Source: Winogradskyella sp. (lineage in GTDB: Bacteria > Bacteroidota > Bacteroidia > Flavobacteriales > Flavobacteriaceae). From it: DNA of 56,265 nucleotides. The position numbers and the translations under genes were made by a program. Below are positions 19,755 to 30,341 of this stretch, one piece after another. The notes beneath the pieces are model-generated. The model searched no databases. It saw only the letters and a list, made by a program, of their open reading frames with translations, and was not told the DNA's origin. Location: positions 1 to 56,265 of the forward strand of contig PBLD01000003.1 of assembly GCA_002722255.1 (NCBI GenBank). Direction: 5' to 3'. Within the stretch, counting starts at the first letter, position 1; every line of letters starts with the position of its first letter.

Positions 19755-20603
19755 TTATAAGGTTACTAATATTATAGAAATTAAAGCTAAGCCTACACCA
19801 ATCCAGTTTTTAGAGGATATTATTTCTTTAAAAAGTAATAGTCCTGTTAAACAAGATACAGCAACAATAGCAACATTGTTTATTGTAAAAATTGTAGAGC
19901 TTTCAAATCCGTCTACGCGCAAGGCTTTCAAAAGAAAGTACATAGAGCTGTAATTGACCAAGCCAAGGGCAATACCAAACGGAATGCTTTTAGGATTGAA
20001 TTTTTGTTTAGTCTGTTTGGTTTTTAATATTATTAAAACCAAGCCGATTAAAAAAGCACTTCCAAAAATCATAGCCAGAAACAAAGGCATATTGCCATCT
20101 GGCGCAAAATGATTAACACTAGTGTCAATAATTCCAGAACCTAAAAATAAAATAATTGGTAGGTAAATAGCTTTGGTCAGTACTACGTTAGATTTTGGTT
20201 TTATTGAAGTAAGGTAAACAGCTAAAAGTGCTAATATTATACCTATCACTTTCTGGAAGCCAATACTTTCGTTATAAACAATAATTCCAAACACTATAGG
20301 AATAATCACACTCATTTTGCTAGCCACAGAAGCTACAGACAGGCCGTTTTTTTGAGCGGTAAGTGCCATTACATTAAAAATACTAATGAATAAAAAACCT
20401 AAACCTAAAGCTGCAAAAAACCAAGTTTCTGATATGAAGCTGTCAATGTTAATAGGTTTGTTATAAAGCAAAATCCCACAAGTAAATGCTGTTATATAAT
20501 TAAATACAATAGCCTGTAGTGTATTTATATTGTACTTATTGAATAGTTTAAAAAGCACAAAAATAGCTGTAGACGATAAAATGCTAAGTATTAAAAAAAT
20601 CAA
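19755..20603 (-). CDS. EamA/DMT-family transporter
   Basis: A 282-residue integral membrane protein with about ten TM helices in two EamA-like halves (roughly 1-140 and 145-282). Small motifs such as ASVASKMSVIIPIVFGI and NNVAIVAVSCLTGLLLFKE occupy equivalent places in the halves. The family exports amino acids or other metabolites; the substrate is unknown. Its start overlaps the upstream HAD gene by 4 bases, so translation is coupled. Confidence 0.85.
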   Translation of the reverse strand: MIFLILSILSSTAIFVLFKLFNKYNINTLQAIVFNYITAFTCGILLYNKPINIDSFISETWFFAALGLGFLFISIFNVMALTAQKNGLSVASVASKMSVIIPIVFGIIVYNESIGFQKVIGIILALLAVYLTSIKPKSNVVLTKAIYLPIILFLGSGIIDTSVNHFAPDGNMPLFLAMIFGSAFLIGLVLIILKTKQTKQKFNPKSIPFGIALGLVNYSSMYFLLKALRVDGFESSTIFTINNVAIVAVSCLTGLLLFKEIISSKNWIGVGLALISIILVTL

Positions 20604-21211
20604 AAGTATGTACTATTAAGGTTAAACAGATTGATTATATCTTCACGCGTCTCATCGATGTTCCAAACTTTAATGCCTAAAGATTTAGCGGTATCAGTGT
20701 TGTCTTTGGTGTCGTCAACAAAGAAACATTGTTCTGGTTTTAAGTTGTTGTTTTCTAAAACAAAATCAAAAATATCTTTATTAGGTTTTCTAAGGTGAAT
20801 TTCTTGAGATAAGTAAAACTGATCAAAACAGTTTTTAAAGTCTTCATAAAAACTAACGTTATCTTTTATAAAGTCTATATGCATATCGTTTGTATTACTC
20901 AATAATATGAGTTTGTAATCTTGCTCTTTTGCAAGTTGTTGAATAAACTCTAATCTGTACTTTGGGAAATCTTTCAGGATGTAATTCCAGGCTTCAATGA
21001 TTTGATTTTCGTTTAAATATGAGAATTTAGATACATAAAAATCAATAAATTCTTTGGTTGAAATTTTACCAATTTCATATAAGATATTGGTGTTAGTCAT
21101 GTCTTCTTCAAACGTATCTAGCTTAAACAAATTAAGTGCGTTTTGCATAGCGCCTTCCTTGTCTAGGTTGATAAAAACATCGCCAAAATCGAAAATAAGC
21201 GTATCAATCAT
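20600..21211 (-). CDS. HAD-family hydrolase (subfamily IA)
   Basis: A 203-residue phosphatase-like protein. Motif I is LIFDFGDVFINLDKE with nucleophile Asp in DFGD, motif II ILLSNTND, motif III LRKPNKDIFDFVL and motif IV CFFVDDTKDN. The small helical cap between motifs I and II marks subfamily IA. The context after ribD raises the possibility that it is the missing riboflavin-pathway phosphatase that removes phosphate from the ribityl intermediate, but this is inference. It overlaps ribD by 8 bases and EamA by 4. Confidence 0.85.
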   Translation of the reverse strand: MIDTLIFDFGDVFINLDKEGAMQNALNLFKLDTFEEDMTNTNILYEIGKISTKEFIDFYVSKFSYLNENQIIEAWNYILKDFPKYRLEFIQQLAKEQDYKLILLSNTNDMHIDFIKDNVSFYEDFKNCFDQFYLSQEIHLRKPNKDIFDFVLENNNLKPEQCFFVDDTKDNTDTAKSLGIKVWNIDETREDIINLFNLNSTYF

Positions 21212-22280
21212 TTATGTAGAATTTTATTTGATCTTCTTTTAATCGTTTATCAGAAACTAATCTACCATTTAGGTTAGGTGCTTTGGTACCTGATTTAAAT
21301 TCAGTTTTACCAATAAAAATTCGAGCTTCATCCCATAGATTTTCATCAATAAAGGTTTGATGCGTTTTAGCACCACCTTCAATAATCACAGAGTTTATAT
21401 TATGCTGGTGCAAATAACTGCAAATTTGAGAAGCCAAAGGATTATCAAAATCGAGCTCAGTTTTAGTGAGTCTGATGGTTTTAGCTGAGGAGTCAAATAT
21501 TTTGTAACTCTCATCAAGTTTATTAATCTTGTCTATAACAATTCTAATAGGATTTTCACCAATATAATCTCTAACAGTAAGACTTGGGTTGTCTTCTATA
21601 ACTGTATTTGTTCCTACTAAAATAGCTTGTTCTTCAGCGCGCCATTTGTGTACCAGTTGTCTTGAGTAAGTGTTTGTAATCCAAATGGGTTTAGCGTCAT
21701 TGCGAGGCTGCATTTTTTTTTGCAGCTGTGGCAATCTCGCAGTCGACTTAGAGGTTACTTCGCTCTGCTCGTAATGACGGTTAGGTGCAATAAAACCATC
21801 TTTGGTTTCGGCCCATTTCAAAATTATATATGGTCGTTTTTTATTGTGATAGGCAAAAAAACGCTTTAAATGCGCTTTGCATTCTGCTTCCAAAACACCA
21901 ACAATAACATTGCAACCATGTGTCTTTAATTTGGCAATGCCTTTGCCAGCGACTTCAGGATTATTATCTACACAGCCAATTACTACATTTGGGATGTTGT
22001 GATGTATAATGAGGTCACTACAAGGAGGTGTTTTTCCGTAATGGCTACAAGGCTCTAAAAGCACATACATTGTGCTGTCCTTTAATAAGGATTTATTTTT
22101 AACAGAATTTACAGCATTAACTTCAGCATGTGGTCCTCCGTAAGCGCTGGTATAACCTTCTCCAATAATACTGTTGTTATGTACAATAATTGCACCAACC
22201 ATAGGATTTGGTCTGGTAGTTCCTAGTCCATTTTTGGCAATTTGTAAACAGCGTTTTATGTAGTACTCGTGTGTTTGCAA
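21204..22280 (-). CDS. ribD: Bifunctional riboflavin deaminase/reductase RibD with palindromic insert
   Basis: RibD deaminates the GTP-derived pyrimidine and reduces the ribose in riboflavin synthesis. The N-terminal cytidine-deaminase-type zinc domain shows H51-A-E53 and the two cysteines of PCSHYGKTPPC (C78, C87). The C-terminal reductase starts at about residue 150 (RPYIILKWAETKDGFIAPN). Residues about 168-195 (RHYEQSEVTS...QPRND) do not look like RibD and correspond to an 84-base palindromic element in frame. Length 358 is normal once this is allowed for. It is followed by overlapping HAD, EamA and YigZ genes. Confidence 0.93.
   Translation of the reverse strand: MQTHEYYIKRCLQIAKNGLGTTRPNPMVGAIIVHNNSIIGEGYTSAYGGPHAEVNAVNSVKNKSLLKDSTMYVLLEPCSHYGKTPPCSDLIIHHNIPNVVIGCVDNNPEVAGKGIAKLKTHGCNVIVGVLEAECKAHLKRFFAYHNKKRPYIILKWAETKDGFIAPNRHYEQSEVTSKSTARLPQLQKKMQPRNDAKPIWITNTYSRQLVHKWRAEEQAILVGTNTVIEDNPSLTVRDYIGENPIRIVIDKINKLDESYKIFDSSAKTIRLTKTELDFDNPLASQICSYLHQHNINSVIIEGGAKTHQTFIDENLWDEARIFIGKTEFKSGTKAPNLNGRLVSDKRLKEDQIKFYIND
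21694..21780. repeat. In-frame palindromic element inside ribD
   Basis: Ends CGTCATTGCGAG and CTCGTAATGACG are inverted repeats with one mismatch in 12. Inside are TGCGAG/CTCGCA and GCTGCA/TGCAGC hairpin arms around a T tract. The element spans 84 bases, an exact multiple of three, and adds 28 residues to RibD without breaking the frame. The layout resembles short flavobacterial repeats, or the protein-inserting palindromes known from Rickettsia. Confidence 0.8.
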
Positions 22281-22739
22281 CTATAATTTAATTTTTACGT
22301 CTTCAGTTTTATCAATAGTATATGTGGAAGAATAGCCAAAAACTTTATACTTAATATCTCCTTTGTATTGTACTTTAAGTTTTTTAGATAGCAAACTACC
22401 TAATAAACCGCTAAGATTACCTTTGTTAATAATGCTATCTGTAGCGATAGAAACCGTAAGCGGAATTTTAAACTTGTCTTTAGAAGGTACTTTAAATTCT
22501 TTGGATGTAAATGTGGCTACCTCTCTGTCGTTAACAAGTACTTTTAATGCATCAGTTTGAAGTGTGCCACCAACATCATTTGGGTTGCTAAACTCCGCAT
22601 CTGCACTAATGGTAATGTTCTTAATATTAGAGTCTAAAACCTTAATGTTATCAATGCCAATAAACTGAGGTTTTTCTTTCACTGTACAGTTAAAAACAAG
22701 TGAACAAATTACTAAAATGAATACGATGCTTTTCTTCAT
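22281..22739 (-). CDS. LEA type 2-like (WHy-domain) lipoprotein
   Basis: From the ATG at 22739 the protein has 152 residues. It starts with MKKSIVFILVICSLVFNC, a lipoprotein-like signal with Cys18 as the probable lipid site (loose lipobox, common in this phylum). A single beta-rich LEA2/WHy-type domain follows (GIDNIKVLDSN, DAEFSNPNDVGG, FKIPLTVSI). I reject the longer frame (start 22838), because its first 33 residues have no signal and overlap the divergent GNAT. ribD starts directly downstream with no gap. Confidence 0.75.
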   Translation of the reverse strand: MKKSIVFILVICSLVFNCTVKEKPQFIGIDNIKVLDSNIKNITISADAEFSNPNDVGGTLQTDALKVLVNDREVATFTSKEFKVPSKDKFKIPLTVSIATDSIINKGNLSGLLGSLLSKKLKVQYKGDIKYKVFGYSSTYTIDKTEDVKIKL

Positions 22740-22799
22740 AAAAACGTAATTATAACTATCTTCATACCATAAAAAAAAAGGTATAAAAGTTTTAAAAAG

Positions 22800-23291
22800 G
22801 TGGGTAAAGATACCATAGTTATTCGAGAAATAGAACAAAAGGATAATCCTAAAATAGCAAGGGCCATACGAAGTGTTTTAATAGAAATGGGAGTGCCAAA
22901 AGTTGGAACTGCATACGAAGATGCGTCGTTAGATTGTATGGCAGAAACCTATAGTCATCCTAAAACCCGATATTTTGTTTTAGGACAAGATGAAGCAATT
23001 CTCGGAGGTGCTGGTATTGCACCATTAGATAATTATGAAGACAATGTTTGCGAGTTGCAAAAAATGTATTTTATGCCAGAGGCGAGAGGAAAAGGATTAG
23101 GAACTAAAATGATGAATGCTTGCTTAGAATTTGCCAAAAATGCAGGTTTTGAAAGTTGTTATTTAGAAACCATGCCTTATATGGATGATGCCAGAAAACT
23201 ATATAAAAAAGTTGGTTTCGAATTTTTAGAAAAACCACTTGGCAATACAGGCCATTATTCGTGTACCGTATGGATGCTTAAAACATTTTAA
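22800..23291 (+). CDS. GNAT-family N-acetyltransferase
   Basis: A 163-residue acetyltransferase. The acetyl-CoA binding loop is ARGKGLGTKMMNACLEFA (about 97-114). The C-terminal YKKVGFEFLEKP is motif B. Substrate unknown. The start is GTG at 22800, preceded by a purine-rich AAAAGG that overlaps it. It runs divergently from the LEA2 lipoprotein gene, with only about 60 bases between the two starts. prmC follows 2 bases after its stop. Confidence 0.82.
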   Translation: MGKDTIVIREIEQKDNPKIARAIRSVLIEMGVPKVGTAYEDASLDCMAETYSHPKTRYFVLGQDEAILGGAGIAPLDNYEDNVCELQKMYFMPEARGKGLGTKMMNACLEFAKNAGFESCYLETMPYMDDARKLYKKVGFEFLEKPLGNTGHYSCTVWMLKTF

Positions 23292-23293
23292 TT

Positions 23294-24193
23294 TTGAAAG
23301 CAAAGGATTTAAAAGACATATTTCATAAAGAATTAGATCAAATTTATGGCAAAGATGAGGTGGCAAGCTTTTTTTATTTAGGCATAGAGCACCATCTTAA
23401 TGTGGCCAGAATACAGTTGCAATTAGAGCCCGAATTTACCTTGTCTAAAACTGAAGCTGATTTCCTTTTTGAAATTTTAGAAGGGTTAAAACAGCAAAAA
23501 CCAATTCAATATTTGTTGGGAGAAACCGAGTTTTACGGACTACAATTTAAAGTGAATAACAATGTACTCATTCCAAGACCAGAAACGGAAGAGCTTGTAG
23601 ATTGGATTATAAAGGATGCAAAATCTAAAATTCAAAATTCTGAAGCAATTAAGATTTTAGATATAGGAACAGGTTCTGGTTGTATTGCAATTTCGTTGGC
23701 AAAGCACTTGCCAGAAGCTCAGGTTTTTGCAGTTGATATATCAGAGTCTGCTTTAGAAATAGCTACAGAGAATGCGGAAAAGAACAATGTAAATATTCAG
23801 TTTATAAAAGGTGATGCACTTAATTTAGCTAATGAGGATTTCTTTCCTTCTGGGAAAGATGTCTCGCAGAGACAGAAAGGGCTTTTTGACATTATAGTAT
23901 CAAATCCACCATACGTGCGTGAACTCGAAAAGCAAGAAATAAAGTCAAACGTTCTCGATAATGAACCGCATTTAGCGCTTTTCGTAGATAACGAAAAACC
24001 ATTGATTTTTTACAAAGCGATAACCGATTTTGCTGTTGATAAGTTGAAGTCTAACGGTTCGCTTTATTTTGAAATTAACCAGTATCTTGGACAAGAAACA
24101 AAGCAACTTTTAGTTGATGCCGAATTTAAAGCGGTTGAATTGAGAAAGGATTTAAATGGTAATGACAGAATGCTAAAAGGAACAAAAAAGTAA
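23294..24193 (+). CDS. prmC: Peptide-chain release factor N5-glutamine methyltransferase
   Basis: PrmC (HemK) methylates the glutamine of the GGQ motif in release factors RF1 and RF2. The 299-residue protein has a helical N-domain, SAM motif LDIGTGSGCIAISLAKH (about 122-138) and the catalytic NPPY at 204-207. Residues 183-196 (FFPSGKDVSQRQKG) look like an insert just before FDIIVSNPPY: the DNA there contains two consecutive perfect hairpins. The start is TTG at 23294. It is part of the plus-strand run GNAT-prmC-LOG. Confidence 0.92.
   Translation: MKAKDLKDIFHKELDQIYGKDEVASFFYLGIEHHLNVARIQLQLEPEFTLSKTEADFLFEILEGLKQQKPIQYLLGETEFYGLQFKVNNNVLIPRPETEELVDWIIKDAKSKIQNSEAIKILDIGTGSGCIAISLAKHLPEAQVFAVDISESALEIATENAEKNNVNIQFIKGDALNLANEDFFPSGKDVSQRQKGLFDIIVSNPPYVRELEKQEIKSNVLDNEPHLALFVDNEKPLIFYKAITDFAVDKLKSNGSLYFEINQYLGQETKQLLVDAEFKAVELRKDLNGNDRMLKGTKK
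23842..23881. repeat. Twin-hairpin in-frame element inside prmC
   Basis: CTTTCC-TTCTG-GGAAAG is followed directly by TGTCTC-GCA-GAGACA. The encoded 13-14 residues precede the conserved FDIIVSNPPY and do not look like PrmC. It is probably a short palindromic insertion that kept the reading frame. Confidence 0.55.
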
Positions 24194-24194
24194 C

Positions 24195-24775
24195 ATGAAA
24201 AGTATATCAGTTTTTTGCGGAAGTAGCGACGGAAATGACAACGAAATTATCACAACAGCTTATGCTTTGGGTAAAGAATTTGCTCAAAAAGATATAACAC
24301 TTGTTTATGGTGCAGCAAAGATTGGTATCATGGGAAAAGTTGCAGAAGGTGTTATAGAAAACGGAGGTAAAACAGTTGGTATTATTCCATCATTTCTTAA
24401 AACTAAAGAAATTGTTCATACGGAGCTAACAGAATTAATTACCACAGACAATATGCATGATAGAAAAATTATTATGTATGAAAAGAGTGATGGCTTTATC
24501 ATTATTCCTGGTGGTTTTGGTACTATGGACGAGTTTTTTGAAATCACACTTGGGGACAATTAGGCTTACACACCAAACCAATTGGAATTTTAAATATCAA
24601 TGGTTATTACGATACTTTGATAGAACAATGCAAAGTGATGGTAGAACGAGGATTTTTAAAACAAGAAAATTTAGATGCTGTTGTTATAGACCCAACAATA
24701 GAAGGACTTTTAAATAAAATGAATAATTACAAACCATTGCCAGCTCCTAAGTGGTTGAATAAAGAAGGTCTCTAA
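24195..24775 (+). pseudogene. LOG-family (Rossmann nucleotide-binding) protein, frameshifted
   Basis: The first frame encodes residues SISVFCGSSDGNDNEI through the signature PGGFGTMDEFFEIT and then hits TAG at 24561. The next frame (-1) continues the protein as WGQLGLHTKPIGILNINGYY and ends with PAPKWLNKEGL at 24775. One base is missing near 24546-24551 (ACACTTGG where ACAACTTGG is expected). Intact, it would be a 193-residue LOG-type phosphoribohydrolase, which releases nucleobases such as cytokinins from nucleoside 5'-monophosphates. Either a real loss-of-function, a sequencing error, or (least likely) recoding. Confidence 0.85.
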
Positions 24776-24776
24776 A

Positions 24777-24796
24777 ATTCCTGAGAAAGCAGGAAT
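24777..24796. repeat. Short palindrome after the LOG gene
   Basis: ATTCCTG-AGAAAG-CAGGAAT is a perfect 7-bp stem with a 6-base loop, two bases beyond the stop. It may act as a weak terminator (only TCTTG follows). The same shape is common as a dispersed intergenic repeat in flavobacteria (memory). Confidence 0.55.
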
Positions 24797-24816
24797 CTTG
24801 TTTAATTCAGTAAGAT

Positions 24817-27232
<2,416 letters not shown>

Positions 27233-27332
27233 ATTCTTACAAAAAAGTTAACCTTTTATCGATAAAAAGCATTTTTTTATCGTTTAATTGTAATTTTTTT
27301 ATATATTCGCCTTATTAATAAGGGATTAATTA

Positions 27333-28076
27333 ATGTTAGTGAATAAAATCTTAAAAGTATTGCTATTACTTTTAGGTGGTATTTTTATAATACTTCAAGG
27401 TTTAGCCTATGAAGTTGAAGGTGCCGCTGTAAGTGCTTTAATGCTTGTGTTATTGACAATTTTATATTGTGGGTGGACGGCAGAAAAATCTTGGCATTTC
27501 TTTTGGTTTTTGGTGATTTTTGCAGTAGGTCATCTTTTGAGTTACTCAGGTTGGTTTATGCCTTTGTTAGAGGTAGATCAATTTGATATCCACTATTATA
27601 GTGCTAACATTCTTTTTATTATTGCCTATTTGTTTTTGATAATCAAAGTTTTAACTTCAATTAATGTTGGTAAGGTTTTTAGAGAGTTATTAATTCCTGT
27701 TATAATTCTTGTTGTGTTAGATGTGTTTTGTGTAATTATTGTAACAGATGCTACCGGAAATTCACTTACTACTTATGAGTATATTTTAGAGTTTGTTTAT
27801 AATGGTGTTATAATGGCGCTATTATCTGTGGCTTTAATAGATTATATGTATAGAAATGATAATAAATCTATGCTTTTTCTATTAGGCTCTATTTGTATAG
27901 TTTTTTCTGAAATAATACAATTAGCTTATTATTACATTTTAGAAGATAAAAATTTAGGATTTATTTATTCATTTTTCTTAGTTGTAGCCTTTGTATTCTT
28001 CTACTTACAATCGCAAATTGATCATACGGGTCCACAGCCTACATATTTAGATATGGACGAACAATTAGAAGCTTAA
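27333..28076 (+). CDS. Eight-TM membrane protein, YhhN-like shape, unknown function
   Basis: A 247-residue protein with about eight hydrophobic helices and a short acidic tail (YLDMDEQLEA). The helix pattern and the GHLLSYSGWF and SEIIQLAYYY stretches recall lysoplasmalogenase-like (YhhN) membrane proteins, but I see no decisive signature. Its 3' end overlaps the convergent DoxX-like gene by 12 bases. No partner suggests a role. Confidence 0.5.
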   Translation: MLVNKILKVLLLLLGGIFIILQGLAYEVEGAAVSALMLVLLTILYCGWTAEKSWHFFWFLVIFAVGHLLSYSGWFMPLLEVDQFDIHYYSANILFIIAYLFLIIKVLTSINVGKVFRELLIPVIILVVLDVFCVIIVTDATGNSLTTYEYILEFVYNGVIMALLSVALIDYMYRNDNKSMLFLLGSICIVFSEIIQLAYYYILEDKNLGFIYSFFLVVAFVFFYLQSQIDHTGPQPTYLDMDEQLEA

Positions 28077-28457
28077 TTTCTTGCCAACAATCGGAATATC
28101 TTTTCTGAAATAATAAAGAATAATGACACTTAGCAAAAATGTGATTATTGCTGTAAAAAATAGTACTCCGCCATCTCTGTTTACTTCAACACCTAGTTGG
28201 GTTAAATGCATTACTATTGCGCCACCTATAAGACCTAAAGTTAAAAGAGCACCTGCCCAAACGGTTTTTGGTATTAATAATAAAATTCCTGCAACTAACT
28301 CTAATAATCCAATTCCAATTCTCCCATAAGGTTCTAAACCAACGGTTTCAAAAATATAGACACTGTCTGGATGTGCAGTAAACTTAAAACGAAGTGTTTG
28401 AATCAATATAACAGCTACAGCAATTCTAAGTACTAAAATGATTCTGTCAGATTTCAT
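28065..28457 (-). CDS. DoxX-like membrane protein
   Basis: A 130-residue protein with four TM helices, typical of the DoxX/MauE-like superfamily: LRIAVAVILIQTLRFKF, GIGLLELVAGILLLIPK, AGALLTLGLIGGAIVMHL and a last helix before YYFRKDIPIVG. The family is involved in quinone- or thiol-linked redox chemistry in some members, but the role here is open. It is convergent with the 27333 gene, overlapping by 12 bases. Confidence 0.75.
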   Translation of the reverse strand: MKSDRIILVLRIAVAVILIQTLRFKFTAHPDSVYIFETVGLEPYGRIGIGLLELVAGILLLIPKTVWAGALLTLGLIGGAIVMHLTQLGVEVNRDGGVLFFTAIITFLLSVIILYYFRKDIPIVGKKLSF

Positions 28458-28514
28458 AAACTTTGGTTTAGTTGAAATCTTAGACGTTTCATTTTTAGAA
28501 ACTTACACTATATG

Positions 28515-29426
28515 TTAAACAATTATAGTTGTGCTATCAGAATAAAGAGGTTTTCCTTGTTCAAAATAAAAATCGATTCTACCTAAATACAATCCGTAAG
28601 CACCAACCTGATTAACAAGTACGTTTTTGCCTTCGCTATTTTGCGCTATAGTTGGTTTAGGTAAAAATGTATGTGTGTGTCCACCGATAATTAAATCGAT
28701 GTTCTTTGTAGCTTTTGCTAAATTTAAATCACTAACACGATCTGGACTGTTTTTATAGTGATAACCAATATGAGACAAGCAAATCACCAAATCGCAAGAT
28801 TCTTCTTCTTTAAGGATGCGAGACATGTCTTGTGCAACTTCAATAGGATCTTGATAAACAGTTTCTTTGTACATTTTTTTATCCACCAAACCATCTAATT
28901 GAATACCTAAACCAAATACGCCAATTTTTACACCATCTTTTACAAGAACCTTGTATGGTTTTACGTGCGTGTCCATTACAGTATTAGAAAAGTCGTAGTT
29001 TGCTGAAACAAATTCAAACTTTGCATGTGGTAATTGTGCATAGAGTCCGTCAATACCATTGTCAAAATCATGATTACCAATAGTCGCCAAATCATAATTA
29101 AGCATACTCATTAGCTTAAATTCCAATTCGCCACCATAATAATTAAAGTACGGTGTACCTTGAAAAATATCACCAGCATCTAACAATAATGTGTTAGGGT
29201 TTTCTTTTCTAATGTTTTCAACCAAGGTAGCACGTCTTGCAACACCTCCTTTGTTAGCATTTCTTTTGTCGTTTGGGCCAAAAGGATCTATATGACTATG
29301 CACATCATTAGTGTGGAGAATGGTAATATGCTTTCTGTTTGAAACACAAGATTGCAGGTTTAATGCTCCTAAACCAACCAAAGCTGTTGCTGCTGTTGTT
29401 TGCTGTATAAATTGTCTTCTTTTCAT
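28515..29426 (-). CDS. 5'-nucleotidase-type metallophosphoesterase, exported
   Basis: A 303-residue metallophosphatase (UshA N-terminal domain). It starts with a twin-arginine-like signal MKRRQFIQQT and a lipobox-like LQSC. The metal-binding motifs are ILHTNDVHSHIDPF, LDAGDIFQGTP, TIGNHDFDNG and the closing GGHTHTFL. The substrate-binding C-domain of UshA is missing and is encoded separately just upstream (29516-30274). The two halves are therefore split into two genes of the same operon and are likely to act together on extracellular nucleotides. Confidence 0.88.
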   Translation of the reverse strand: MKRRQFIQQTTAATALVGLGALNLQSCVSNRKHITILHTNDVHSHIDPFGPNDKRNANKGGVARRATLVENIRKENPNTLLLDAGDIFQGTPYFNYYGGELEFKLMSMLNYDLATIGNHDFDNGIDGLYAQLPHAKFEFVSANYDFSNTVMDTHVKPYKVLVKDGVKIGVFGLGIQLDGLVDKKMYKETVYQDPIEVAQDMSRILKEEESCDLVICLSHIGYHYKNSPDRVSDLNLAKATKNIDLIIGGHTHTFLPKPTIAQNSEGKNVLVNQVGAYGLYLGRIDFYFEQGKPLYSDSTTIIV

Positions 29427-29515
29427 GTGCTAATATTTATTGTTTTTCAATGGTCACATGGAACATCTTTACTGTCATTCCACTATTTGATTTATAATAA
29501 ATCATGGATGTTTCA

Positions 29516-30274
29516 TTATTCTGCAGTTAACTTTGTAAAACGGTTATCTATTTTAGGATTAATCGTGTCTTTCTTTTTAAAATAATCGACTAAAACGTTT
29601 CTAATTTTATAATCTAGTGTGTATAAACTATCGTTTGGTTGAAAGAATGTCATACGGTCACCACCATTGTACAAATAATCGTTGGTAGCTACATAATAGG
29701 TTTCATCTTCTAAAACAGGTTTACCATTAACAAGTGCTTTTTTAACATTAAAATCGTTGTCTAACAATAACTCCACTTGTTTTGAAACAGGATGCGCGCG
29801 CTTAGCTTTAGAAAGGTAGTCGAACAACGCATTAATTTGCTTTCCTTTTAAAGAAACAACGACGACAGAATTTTCAAAAGGCATCACTTCATAAGCTGTT
29901 CTTGTCGTGATGTTTCCTTGCGAAATTATTGCTCTAATGCCACCATGATTCAGTAAAACAAAATCTATATTTTTTCCTGTACGTTTATTGAAAACAGGGT
30001 TACTTTCGCTATAAACAGCATCTGCCATAAGATTTCCAATAGCAGTATTTAATTCTCCATCGGTTTTAGAATAGGTTTCAGGTGCAAATGAGATGATGCT
30101 ATCTAAATTTTTATTTACGTTATCTCTGTAAGGGCTTATAAAATCTTCTATTTCCTTATTTGATGTAATATTTTCGTCAATTTCTAGACGATTACCTTCA
30201 ATTCTATTTGGTAGTTCTTTACAAGAATATGCAAGGCTCAAAAAAAGAACTAAAAAAAGTGATTTTTTAATCAT
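29516..30274 (-). CDS. 5'-nucleotidase C-terminal domain lipoprotein
   Basis: A 252-residue protein with lipoprotein signal MIKKSLFLVLFLSLAYSC (lipobox LAYSC). The UshA C-terminal domain shows NHGGIRA (about 108-114), AYEVMPFENSVVVVSLKG and VATNDYLYNGGDRMTFF. It supplies the nucleotide-binding half of a UshA-like enzyme whose catalytic half is the next gene. The two genes are 89 bases apart. Confidence 0.88.
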   Translation of the reverse strand: MIKKSLFLVLFLSLAYSCKELPNRIEGNRLEIDENITSNKEIEDFISPYRDNVNKNLDSIISFAPETYSKTDGELNTAIGNLMADAVYSESNPVFNKRTGKNIDFVLLNHGGIRAIISQGNITTRTAYEVMPFENSVVVVSLKGKQINALFDYLSKAKRAHPVSKQVELLLDNDFNVKKALVNGKPVLEDETYYVATNDYLYNGGDRMTFFQPNDSLYTLDYKIRNVLVDYFKKKDTINPKIDNRFTKLTAE

Positions 30275-30314
30275 TGTTTTAAAAATAGTAGTAAAAAAAT
30301 GGTTGTGCTTTTGT

Positions 30315-30322
30315 TAAATTTG
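30315..30322 (+). promoter_or_regulatory. Promoter -7 box (TAnnTTTG) for the DUF6913-dapA operon
   Basis: TAAATTTG lies 19 bases before the DUF6913 start codon. Confidence 0.55.
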
Positions 30323-30341
30323 CAACAAAGGCTAAAGATAA

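Noticed and set aside
22740..22838. N-terminal extension of the LEA2 lipoprotein
   Set aside because: The extra 33 residues lack a signal and overlap the divergent GNAT gene; the lipoprotein signal begins at 22739.
24540..24563. Programmed -1 frameshift in the LOG gene
   Set aside because: No slippery heptamer or downstream pseudoknot is visible, and LOG genes are not known to use recoding.
24457..24717. Separate 86-residue protein after the LOG gene
   Set aside because: This frame is a different one from both LOG parts; the real protein continues in the -1 frame from about 24549 to 24775.
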